DNA from: Verrucomicrobia bacterium UBA2970
GTDB taxonomy: Bacteria; Verrucomicrobiota; Verrucomicrobiia; Limisphaerales; AAA164-E04
Assembly: GCA_002348345.1 (NCBI GenBank)
Contig: DEAY01000247.1
Location: 1-12,066, forward strand
Direction of reading: 5' to 3'
Length of the DNA: 12,066 nucleotides
The notes beneath the pieces are model-generated. The model was given only the letters and a program-made list of their open reading frames with translations, searched no databases and was not told the origin of the DNA. This document shows positions 1 through 6,976 of this stretch, one piece after another. Numbering within the stretch: position 1 is the stretch's first letter; each line of letters begins with the position of its first letter. The position numbers were made by a program, and so were the translations under genes.

Positions 1-3000
1 CCCCATTCCTCCGCAATCACCATCATGGCCGGAATGAGTGAAAGCACCACCACTGCAGAAACCAACGTTCCAATTCCCAGAGAGATCGCCATCGGAACCA
101 AGAACAAGGCCTGAAGACTGGTTTCGAAGATCATCGGTCCCAGGCCCAAAAACGTGGTCAGGGCCGTCAGTAAGATTGGCCGAAACCGACGCTGAGCTGA
201 AAGAACGATTGCCTCCACCGGATCCTGCCCTTCCCGGAGATAGTGATTCCGCGTGACCGCCAATACAAACGCCCCATTGACTACCATGCCGCACAACGCC
301 AGCATCCCGAAGATGCTGAAGACACTTAAATCAAACCCCATCAGCACATGTCCCAGCACCGCACCGCTCAGGCTCCAGGGGATCATCAACAGAACAATCA
401 CGGCCTGCAAGTAGCTCCGCAACAAAGACGCCATCAAGGCGTAGATCGCGAACAGAGACAGAACAAGCCCCCAATACAAATTGGCCATCGAATCTCGCTG
501 CTCCCGTTGCTCTCCCTCAAAGCTATACTTGAGCCCAGGGTATCTCGCCATGATTTCGGGCAACTCTACTTTGCTAAATGACGAAAGCACTTTGTTACCC
601 GTGGTCATCCCCGGCACCACGTTCGCCGTAATATTGTGCACCCGAGCCCCATTGATGCGTTGGATTCGCACCGGCGCCGTAGTAGGAATCACCTTGGCCG
701 CTTGAATGAGGGGAATCTCTCCCCCCTCCGGCACCCGAATGAGTAGGTTCTCCAAACCACTTAGCGATTTTCGCTGCGCCTCCGGATACTTCACCATCAC
801 TCGAACCTCTTCCCGCTCACGCGGTTGTCGCAACGCTTCGGCTCCGTAAAAGGCATGTCGGATTTGCGCCCCCAATTCACGAGCGGTCAACCCTAGGCTT
901 CGGCCTTCGGGAGTGACCTCAAAACTAAACTGCGGCATCTCGCGCCCAAACCCCTTCTTCACATCCTCCACCCCTGGATACTTTCCAATCGCCGCAGCCA
1001 CTTCACCGGCCGCCTTGCGCAGCACAGCCACCTCCGGGTGAGAAATCTGGACATCAATTTCAGCGGATCCTCCAGGGCCAATCAGGTAGTCAAAGAAGAC
1101 CGACTCAATATCGGGAATGTCCGGAATCGCCTCCCGCCACAAATTGGCAAACTCCTCAGCGGTGATTCTTCGTTCGCTCTGAGGCACCAATCGAACGGAA
1201 ACCTCCCCTCCGTTGAAGCCACGATACTTCAACCCCACGGTGACCCCCACCAGAATATCCGCCTCACCACTTTGCGCAATCACCTCCCGGGCTGCCGCCT
1301 CCACCTGAAAACACACCTCCCGTATCCGAGCAACCGGCGTTCCAGAAGGCATTTCAACCTCGGCCTGGATAAACGGCGTTTCGATCGACGGTCGAAAGGA
1401 AAAGTTCACCCGACCGCTGAACGAATATCCCACCGAGACGAACAACAGCCCCACAAACACCCCGCAGGTCAGATAGCGATTTCGAATCACCCTTCGGATC
1501 ACTGGTCCATACCAACGATCAATCGCCTGATCGATCCGAATCCTCAGCTGGGTTTGCCACGCGTGAAATCGTTGAAACCAACGGGGCCCGGCATAGCGGC
1601 CTTGATGGGCCAAATGGGCCGGCAAGATCAAGAGGCACTCAATCAACGACACGGTGAACACAGCGATGACAACCGCCGGCAGGACGTAAAAAAATCGCCC
1701 CGTCTCGCCGGGAACAAACAGGAGAGGGAGAAAGGCGATGATGTTGGTCGAGACCGCAAACACCACCGGAACCGACATCTCCTTCACCCCCTCAATCGCC
1801 GCTTCGAGGCGCCCCTTACCCAGGCACATCTTGTGAAAGATATCCTCCCCCACCACCACGGCGTCATCCACCACGATTCCAAGGGTGACGATAAACCCGA
1901 AGAGCGAGAGCATATTGATGCTGGCATCCATCACGGGAAGAAGAAAGAGCGAACCTAGAATCGAAACCGGAATGCCCACAGCGGTCCAGAAGGCGACCCG
2001 GAGTTCGAGAAACAACCCGAGCGCAAGGATGACCAGGAAGAGACCCAGCGCACCGTTTTTCATCAACATATCGATCCGCTCGGCATAGCTGTGCGACCGA
2101 TCGTAGGTCACCGCGACCCCCACACTCGGCGGGAGGTGCGCCTTTTCTCGTTCAATGTAAGCGCGGACCGCCTTGGCAACGACGAGGGGCGACTGGGTCT
2201 CTGAACTATAAACCGCCATCCAAACCGAACGCCGACCATCGAAATAACTTTCCGAATCAGATTCTTCAAAGCTATCTGTAATTGTCGCGATGTCCTGAAG
2301 GCGAACCTTGGTTCCGTCGGGGCGACTCACAATCGCAAGCTCCCCATACTCCTTCGCGAAATCCCGACGCTCGCTGGTCTTCAGCAGGAAATCACCACCG
2401 CGGGTCTTGATCGAGCCCGCCGGCATATCCAAGGCCGAAGCGTCGATGGCCCGTGAAACATCCTCCAACCGCAATCCCAGGGCACGCAACCGGGCCGGCG
2501 GCACCTCAATCCGGATCTCCGGACTCCGAACGCCCCTCAATTCGACTAAGGAAATCCCGGGCTCTGAGAGCAACCCTTCTTCGATCGTTCGGGCAAACGC
2601 CAGGAGACCTCGTTGATCAAGATCGCCATAGATTGAGAGATAGAGCACGCCACGTCGACGACCGGAATTCAAGGCCGTCACCGGCGGTTCGGCATCGTCG
2701 GGAAACAAGCCAATGCGCTGCACGGCGGCAGTCACCTCCTGAAGGCCGCGATTCCGATCGGTTCCAGGCACCAGCTCTGCCATGATGGAGGCCCTGCCCT
2801 CGCTGGCCGTGGCATCGACCTCGCGAATGATTTCCATCCCTCGAAGTTCGGACTCGATCGGCAACACAATCGACTGCTCCACCTCCTCCGGGCTGGCGCC
2901 TCGATACTCCATATCGATGTCCACCACATCCAGCGTATAGGTGGGATAAATCTCCTGCCGAATCTGTCGGGCCACCAACAGGCCGCTCCCGACAACGGCG

Positions 3001-3047
3001 ATCATCAGCAAGTTCGCCGCGACATGGTTTCGCGCAAACCAGCTCAT
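1..3047 (-). CDS. RND-family efflux permease (AcrB/MexB-like), 3' end cut by the window edge
   Basis: This is the inner-membrane proton-driven pump of a tripartite efflux system, which exports substrates from the periplasm or inner-membrane leaflet through an adaptor and an outer-membrane channel. I translated 1015 residues. The N-terminus reads WFARNHVAANLLM and enters TM1 (about residues 8-28). Two large periplasmic regions follow TM1 and TM7. TM2-6 fall near 325-490, and TM4 carries GIVVDDAVVVGED, whose D394 and D395 match the AcrB proton-relay pair D407/D408. TM10 carries GMVVNGAFVL (N924), without the AcrB lysine. All 12 membrane segments are visible and the sequence runs out at IPAMMVIAEEW, so only a short cytoplasmic tail is missing. 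The gene begins 39 nt after the adaptor stop and is surely co-transcribed with it. The ATG at 3047 lacks a good Shine-Dalgarno. An in-frame TTG at 3080 is the alternative start. Substrate is not predictable. Confidence 0.95.
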   Translation of the reverse strand, partial: MSWFARNHVAANLLMIAVVGSGLLVARQIRQEIYPTYTLDVVDIDMEYRGASPEEVEQSIVLPIESELRGMEIIREVDATASEGRASIMAELVPGTDRNRGLQEVTAAVQRIGLFPDDAEPPVTALNSGRRRGVLYLSIYGDLDQRGLLAFARTIEEGLLSEPGISLVELRGVRSPEIRIEVPPARLRALGLRLEDVSRAIDASALDMPAGSIKTRGGDFLLKTSERRDFAKEYGELAIVSRPDGTKVRLQDIATITDSFEESDSESYFDGRRSVWMAVYSSETQSPLVVAKAVRAYIEREKAHLPPSVGVAVTYDRSHSYAERIDMLMKNGALGLFLVILALGLFLELRVAFWTAVGIPVSILGSLFLLPVMDASINMLSLFGFIVTLGIVVDDAVVVGEDIFHKMCLGKGRLEAAIEGVKEMSVPVVFAVSTNIIAFLPLLFVPGETGRFFYVLPAVVIAVFTVSLIECLLILPAHLAHQGRYAGPRWFQRFHAWQTQLRIRIDQAIDRWYGPVIRRVIRNRYLTCGVFVGLLFVSVGYSFSGRVNFSFRPSIETPFIQAEVEMPSGTPVARIREVCFQVEAAAREVIAQSGEADILVGVTVGLKYRGFNGGEVSVRLVPQSERRITAEEFANLWREAIPDIPDIESVFFDYLIGPGGSAEIDVQISHPEVAVLRKAAGEVAAAIGKYPGVEDVKKGFGREMPQFSFEVTPEGRSLGLTARELGAQIRHAFYGAEALRQPREREEVRVMVKYPEAQRKSLSGLENLLIRVPEGGEIPLIQAAKVIPTTAPVRIQRINGARVHNITANVVPGMTTGNKVLSSFSKVELPEIMARYPGLKYSFEGEQREQRDSMANLYWGLVLSLFAIYALMASLLRSYLQAVIVLLMIPWSLSGAVLGHVLMGFDLSVFSIFGMLALCGMVVNGAFVLAVTRNHYLREGQDPVEAIVLSAQRRFRPILLTALTTFLGLGPMIFETSLQALFLVPMAISLGIGTLVSAVVVLSLIPAMMVIAEEW

Positions 3048-3086
3048 GATGCCAACGGATTTGGAGTGAACCTCTTTCAATCGTTG

Positions 3087-4274
3087 CTATTCACTCAATG
3101 CCGTGGTTTCGGCAAGGGATTGTGGAGCGAGCTCCATTCCAGGGAGCGCCGAACGCAACGGACTCACGATGATTCGATCACCCGCCTCAAGGACACTCCC
3201 AATATAGACCGTTTCGTTATGACGCCACTTCACATCGACCTGGCGAATCTGCAACCGATCTTCCTGGTCACAAATCCAAATTCGATTGCCCTCCCGCATT
3301 CCCTCGCGGGGCAGGGCAAGCACGTTCGAGAGTTCGCCGGCATCGATTTCCACCCGGACATAACTTCCGATCAGCAGGGGAGCCCCCACCGATCGTCCCG
3401 ATCTTCCCATCGGATCCTTGACACTCACAAGCACTCGAGCCATTCGGCCGAGCCGCTCAAGATCACTCAGCAAGCGCACCACGCGTCCCGTTCGATGCTC
3501 AACATGGCCGTCTCCCATCTCCATAAAGATTTCGGCCCGAGCACCCTCCTGCCCATTCCGAGGCACACGGACCCACTTCAGTTGTTCCGTGGTCAGGGCG
3601 ACGCGCACCCAGAATTCATCCGCCCCCACCAGGGTCACCGCCTCCATCCCGGGGTCCACCCTCTGTCCGATCTCAACCGCCTCATCCAAGACCACGGCGT
3701 TAAATGGCGCGCGAACCGAATGACGCCTCAACAGCTCTTCATTGCGAGCCAGCATGGCCTCTAGTCGATGGCGTTCGGCCGATTGAATCTCAACTTCAGA
3801 TTCCACAGCGAGCAATTCAGTCGTGGGAATGACGTTCTCCTGTGCCAGTCGCTGGGCTTCTTCTCGCTTGCGTTGCGCTTCCTTCAGTAGGGCATTGGCT
3901 CGCGCCACCGCAGCACGGGATTCGGCAACACTGAGCTCCATCAGTCGGGAATCTACCTCGAACAATTCTTCCCCTGCCGCGACAAAGCCACCCGGGCTCA
4001 CCTGGGGGTGATGTTGACGAATCTCACCACTGACTTGGGCCTGCATCACCACCCGCCGCGCAGGAATCACCGCCCCATAAGCCGTGATCGAAACCCGGTG
4101 ATTCATCGGCGCCGGGGCAATCGTGGTGACGGTCTTCGGAGGCCGTTCTTCGTCCTCAGGCGTCATGGAAGGACCGGTCGCGTAGAACAGGAAACCGAGG
4201 CTCACCCCTCCGACGACCATCAAGATCGACTTCAGCCCACTCCGATTGCCTTTTCTCTCCAACAATTCGCTCAT
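3087..4274 (-). CDS. RND efflux periplasmic adaptor subunit (membrane fusion protein, HlyD/AcrA-like)
   Basis: This protein of 395 residues bridges the RND permease and an outer-membrane channel in the periplasm. Residues 15-32 form one N-terminal membrane segment with no lipobox cysteine, so it is probably anchored by a helix rather than by lipid. Residues 68-110 and 186-220 form the two lipoyl half-motifs (QAQVSGEI, GEELFEVD; VRAPFNAVV, EIGQRVDPG). Between them lies a charged alpha-helical hairpin rich in Ala, Glu and Arg, about 112-184. A beta-barrel (about 220-312, ending GSYVRVEID) and a membrane-proximal domain (LALPREGMREGNRIWI onward) follow. Length and order fit the family. An in-frame TAG lies 15 nt upstream, so the ATG at 4274 is the first possible start. 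Its Shine-Dalgarno is weak. No TolC-like outer-membrane factor gene is in view, so it must lie downstream of the window or elsewhere. Confidence 0.95.
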   Translation of the reverse strand: MSELLERKGNRSGLKSILMVVGGVSLGFLFYATGPSMTPEDEERPPKTVTTIAPAPMNHRVSITAYGAVIPARRVVMQAQVSGEIRQHHPQVSPGGFVAAGEELFEVDSRLMELSVAESRAAVARANALLKEAQRKREEAQRLAQENVIPTTELLAVESEVEIQSAERHRLEAMLARNEELLRRHSVRAPFNAVVLDEAVEIGQRVDPGMEAVTLVGADEFWVRVALTTEQLKWVRVPRNGQEGARAEIFMEMGDGHVEHRTGRVVRLLSDLERLGRMARVLVSVKDPMGRSGRSVGAPLLIGSYVRVEIDAGELSNVLALPREGMREGNRIWICDQEDRLQIRQVDVKWRHNETVYIGSVLEAGDRIIVSPLRSALPGMELAPQSLAETTALSE

Positions 4275-4519
4275 ACCAGTCCCAACCCGCTACCACTACC
4301 CGATCCCTGGACACACCGCAACCGATTCCCAGGAAAACTGGACACGCAACCCGAAAAGGAGACCAGAGCTTCCGATCGGATCGCGAAAAACCGCTCCCAC
4401 CCGGGCAAACCATCGCGCATCCGCCGCAGGACGCGCTTCCCGGCGTCAGTTCGGTCCCCCAAGAGCCCGGAGCTTGGAACGAAGAAGCCGATCGAGGCCC
4501 AAGAGTCCTCGATGATCAT
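4271..4519 (-). CDS. Possible small ORF overlapping the adaptor start (doubtful)
   Basis: An 82-codon frame runs from an ATG at 4519 to a TGA that overlaps the adaptor ATG as ATGA, the arrangement typical of translational coupling. The first half has mostly G or C in third codon positions. The product (MIIEDSWASIGFFV... ending GSGSGSGLGLV) matches no family I recognise. It has no clear signal peptide, and its tail is low-complexity Gly/Ser. The start lies inside a palindrome and has only a weak GATGGG upstream. A GC-rich 5' region that merely happens to be open is at least as likely. It is listed because the ATGA junction and the weak Shine-Dalgarno of the adaptor would fit coupling. Confidence 0.2.
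   Translation of the reverse strand: MIIEDSWASIGFFVPSSGLLGDRTDAGKRVLRRMRDGLPGWERFFAIRSEALVSFSGCVSSFPGNRLRCVQGSGSGSGLGLV
4307..4351 (-). promoter_or_regulatory. Imperfect direct repeat upstream of the efflux adaptor, possible operator
   Basis: On the plus strand CTGGACACACCGCAACC (4307-4323) is repeated as CTGGACACGCAACC (4338-4351), differing by a 3-nt insertion. The copies start 31 bp apart, close to three helical turns, so a dimeric or tandem regulator could bind both on the same face of the DNA. The pair lies 33-77 nt upstream of the adaptor ATG, where an operator controlling the efflux genes would be expected. No regulator gene is in the window. Chance or a small tandem duplication are alternatives. 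Confidence 0.3.
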
Positions 4520-4528
4520 CCCATCGAG
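4508..4528. repeat. Palindrome with 7-bp arms, possible regulator site
   Basis: CTCGATG (4508-4514) is matched by its exact inverse CATCGAG (4522-4528) across a 7-nt spacer, a 21-bp interrupted palindrome. The layout resembles binding sites of small dimeric repressors, and it sits about 235 nt upstream of the efflux adaptor. It has no T tract on either side, so it is not a good terminator. Confidence 0.3.
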
Positions 4529-4545
4529 CGGAATGACCGATCAAA

Positions 4546-4570
4546 CCGTCCCCATCGGGCCGGGCGACGG
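4546..4570 (-). terminator. Weak candidate terminator after the GH31 gene
   Basis: On the minus strand CCGTC-G-CCC pairs with GGG-GACGG around an 8-nt loop (8 bp with one bulged G) and is followed by TTTGAT. It lies 74-98 nt past the GH31 stop and before the efflux genes, where a transcript end is expected. The T tract is only three bases long, so it would be a poor intrinsic terminator. Confidence 0.3.
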
Positions 4571-4643
4571 AGCCCCCCCCACCACTGGCTCACACCCCAG
4601 CCTTTGTCCCCGTCCGCGCTTGTCACGGTCACGCGAACGCCAT

Positions 4644-6869
4644 CTATTCCGTCATCACCCGGAATCGCTCCACTGGCCCGAACAAGGAGATGGCTTCATC
4701 CCCCTCAACCGACTCCTCCAAATCATAACCGCCGCCCTCCACCCGAACCACTCTCAGGCGTCTCATCTTTGATTCCCCCCGCTCGTAGTCATAACTCTGG
4801 GCATCATCCTCATACAAGTCGAAGCGGCCCAAGTCCTTTCCATACCACCGCACCTCCAGGGCATGCCCGACCGCTTGATCCACCTGATTCACCGGCCGGC
4901 TCAACAGCGGGATCACCGCGCCTTCCTTGACAAAGAGGGGAATCCGGTCCTTCAGAGCCTTCGAGGTCACCGTGATGGTTTCGCCATCACCCACTGGATG
5001 ACCCGAATAAAAGTCATACCAACGGCCTTTGGGTAAAACCACCTCGCGCCGCGTTGCCTGTTCCTCATAAAAGGGTGCCACCAATAGGGAAGGCCCAATC
5101 ATGTATTGATCGGTCTTCTCGATCCGTTCCCGCGCGGTGTCCGGATTCGCCCCCCCCCCAAGCCTTCCCGCTGGCCGCAAGTCGTTTCCGCCTCCAAAAC
5201 CATCTTCCAGGATCATCGCACGAAGCGGGGGAATCCCTCGATGGTGGTAATCCGCAAACGCGGTGTACCAGTATGGCAAAAGTCGCATCCGCCATTGAAT
5301 CGCCTCCCTCACCGCATCCGTCACCGATGCATCACTCCAAGGCTTTCGACCGGAGGACCAGGCATTGAGCTGGGCCATGGCCGAGAAACAAGCGGTCTGC
5401 ATCCGATTCAGCCACTCTCGATCGCTCCGTGCCGATCTTGCTTCCGGCGTCCACAAAATGCCACAAAGGCTCGAGGTCGAAATTCCCGTCAGGTATTCCC
5501 CGTGATCATAGGCATCGCTGTATATGACGAACGGATACCCTGAAGCGCCACCGTTCCCCGCGCGAACCAAGCCGTAGGTCCGGACGTTGCGTTTCTTGAA
5601 CAAGTCCGTGTTCAACATGTTTTGCATGAGCAGCCCGTAGGATTGGCGCATCGCCTCGGCGGAGATTCCCGAAGGAAAGGTCGCATGATCCGGCCAAAGC
5701 CAAAAATCGTAGCCATCCACTTCATCAATCTTGTAGCCACTGATCCCGATTCGGATGTGATCCTGGTGGTGTTGTTCCGTCAGCAACCGTCGCGCCTCGG
5801 GCAGCGTGTAGTCCGGCACCAACCCAAGCCAAACGAGATGGGAACCCGACAGGGGATACATGGATTGGTAAAGTCGACTCTGCTTCGAAATATACGGATT
5901 CTCCCAAAGATTCAGACGAATGCCCTGGGCCAACAATTCCTGGGTGAATCCCGCCGGATCGGGAAAGCGTTTGTGCTGCCACTCAAAGGTGCAAGGGTAG
6001 GACTTCGTCATCCAACCGGGCTCCAGCCCAATCACGTCGATCGGAAAATCACGCCGTTTGAACTCGGCCAACTCCTCGCGGACTTGATCCGCATTGAACT
6101 GGGCATGCACACGATGCCAGAATCCCAAGCCCCACAATGGAGGCAGCGCCCCGCCCCCATGAAAGAGATTATAGCGTTGAACGACCTCCAACAGGTGGTT
6201 TCCCGCAAACACCATCAGTTCCAGCCCCTCACCATTGATTTGCGCTTCCACCGCATCGCCCGGGGGCAAGGCGAGCCACGGCCCGGGCTGAGGTTCATCC
6301 AGGGGCGGATTGCGATCGACTTCCGGCGGATTCCTTTGGGAATCCTTACGATTGCCGACTTGATTGTAAATCTTCAGAAACCGGGCGGTGTTAAAGAAGA
6401 TGCCGTAACCCCGGCTCGACAAATAAAACGGCACGGGCGCATGGGTTCGGCCACCCCCTCTGCTCCAGTGATCGACATTGAGGGTCATCACCTTGCGAGA
6501 TTTCTTGATGCCATCGAGCTGAAGCCCAAAGCCGTAGAGGGTTTCATTGGGGTCTGTGGGAATGCGAACCAACACTCGGTGGTCTGGACTCACCCGATAG
6601 GTAATGGTATTGGGATCAAATGGAAAGCGGGCCTCCGGCAGCTGATTCAAAACATCCATTTTCGGGGGGGCTGCGGCCAGGTCCGAGTAACGCAACTCAC
6701 CGGTCATATCCCCCAACTGGGCCCTCCAAATCCCATGGGCCGCTTGATCCCACGAGCCGACCGTCTGGAGATCGCCCAGGTCGGCCGCTGACACCCCTCC
6801 GGCCCCACCCAACAGGGCCCAGACCAGCACCATGGCCGGCAACGTCTTCATCAATCGGTCAATGGTCAT
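4644..6869 (-). CDS. Secreted glycoside hydrolase family 31 enzyme (alpha-glycosidase type)
   Basis: With the ATG at 6869 the protein has 741 residues. Residues 1-28 form a signal peptide (hydrophobic AMVLVWALL, cleavage after GGVSA). The N-terminal beta domain covers about 50-235. The TIM barrel begins at PPLWGLGFWHR (243-253) and includes GLEPGWM and NLWENPYIS. GYKIDEVDGYD carries the expected nucleophile, D382. VRAGNGG (435-441) and YSDAYDHGEY (from 450) hold the likely acid/base D452, where classical members have a GD motif. The C-terminal sandwiches show DQYMIGPSLLVAPF, PKGRWYDFYSG, IPLFVKEGAVIP and LYEDDAQSYDYERG. This enzyme should hydrolyse alpha-glycosides (glucose, xylose or galactose types) in the periplasm or outside the cell, but the sugar cannot be named. 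Residues about 555-585 form a Gly-rich insertion encoded partly by a G10 tract. Starts at ATG 6851 (MKTLPAM) and GTG 6923 are possible, and none has a clear Shine-Dalgarno. The gene follows the beta-helix gene by 107 nt. Confidence 0.93.
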   Translation of the reverse strand: MTIDRLMKTLPAMVLVWALLGGAGGVSAADLGDLQTVGSWDQAAHGIWRAQLGDMTGELRYSDLAAAPPKMDVLNQLPEARFPFDPNTITYRVSPDHRVLVRIPTDPNETLYGFGLQLDGIKKSRKVMTLNVDHWSRGGGRTHAPVPFYLSSRGYGIFFNTARFLKIYNQVGNRKDSQRNPPEVDRNPPLDEPQPGPWLALPPGDAVEAQINGEGLELMVFAGNHLLEVVQRYNLFHGGGALPPLWGLGFWHRVHAQFNADQVREELAEFKRRDFPIDVIGLEPGWMTKSYPCTFEWQHKRFPDPAGFTQELLAQGIRLNLWENPYISKQSRLYQSMYPLSGSHLVWLGLVPDYTLPEARRLLTEQHHQDHIRIGISGYKIDEVDGYDFWLWPDHATFPSGISAEAMRQSYGLLMQNMLNTDLFKKRNVRTYGLVRAGNGGASGYPFVIYSDAYDHGEYLTGISTSSLCGILWTPEARSARSDREWLNRMQTACFSAMAQLNAWSSGRKPWSDASVTDAVREAIQWRMRLLPYWYTAFADYHHRGIPPLRAMILEDGFGGGNDLRPAGRLGGGANPDTARERIEKTDQYMIGPSLLVAPFYEEQATRREVVLPKGRWYDFYSGHPVGDGETITVTSKALKDRIPLFVKEGAVIPLLSRPVNQVDQAVGHALEVRWYGKDLGRFDLYEDDAQSYDYERGESKMRRLRVVRVEGGGYDLEESVEGDEAISLFGPVERFRVMTE
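5150..5159. repeat. Homopolymer tract of 10 C (10 G in the coding sense) inside the GH31 gene
   Basis: Ten consecutive C on the plus strand encode Gly571-Gly573 and the first base of Ala574 of the GH31 enzyme. Family sequence is in frame on both sides (LEDGF before, TDQYMIG after), so the given length keeps the gene intact. A change of one base would truncate the C-terminal domains. It is the longest mononucleotide run in the window. Confidence 0.9.
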
Positions 6870-6976
6870 CGAGGGGGCAAGGGCTCTGGAAGTCCATCCC
6901 CCATGGGTTTCAGGCAATGGCACCCCACAGAACGACGGTTCACCACGCAGTCCTTCGGTCTCGTTTCACTTTGTTT

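Larger units (their letters stand above)
4275..4643 (-). other. Intergenic region between the GH31 gene and the efflux genes
   Basis: This 369-bp gap holds no recognisable protein family on either strand. Read along the minus strand from the GH31 stop, it contains a C8/G8 homopolymer (4573-4580), a bulged GC-rich hairpin followed by TTT (4546-4570), a 7-bp-arm palindrome (4508-4528), the doubtful small ORF, and a direct repeat close to the adaptor start (4307-4351). It probably contains the end of the GH31 transcript and the promoter of the adaptor-permease pair. No convincing sigma-70 -35/-10 pair was found by eye. Confidence 0.5.

Noticed and set aside
1038..1958. Plus-strand open frame of 306 codons rich in His, Arg and Pro
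   Set aside because: It is antisense to the RND permease, including its conserved TM4 DD motif. The composition is that of a shadow frame, not of a folded protein.
4008..4772. Plus-strand open frame of 254 codons spanning the intergenic region
   Set aside because: It overlaps the ends of two real minus-strand genes, has a low-complexity Pro/Arg/His composition and no recognisable domain.
5622..6791. Plus-strand open frame of 389 codons
   Set aside because: It is antisense to the GH31 gene, whose minus-strand frame carries clear family motifs throughout. The plus-strand product matches no family and reflects GC-rich third positions of the real gene.
6870..6976. Possible terminator or promoter between the beta-helix and GH31 genes
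   Set aside because: Only a 4-bp hairpin (GAAC/GTTC) and the self-complementary CCCATGGG are present. There is no T tract and no recognisable -35/-10 pair.
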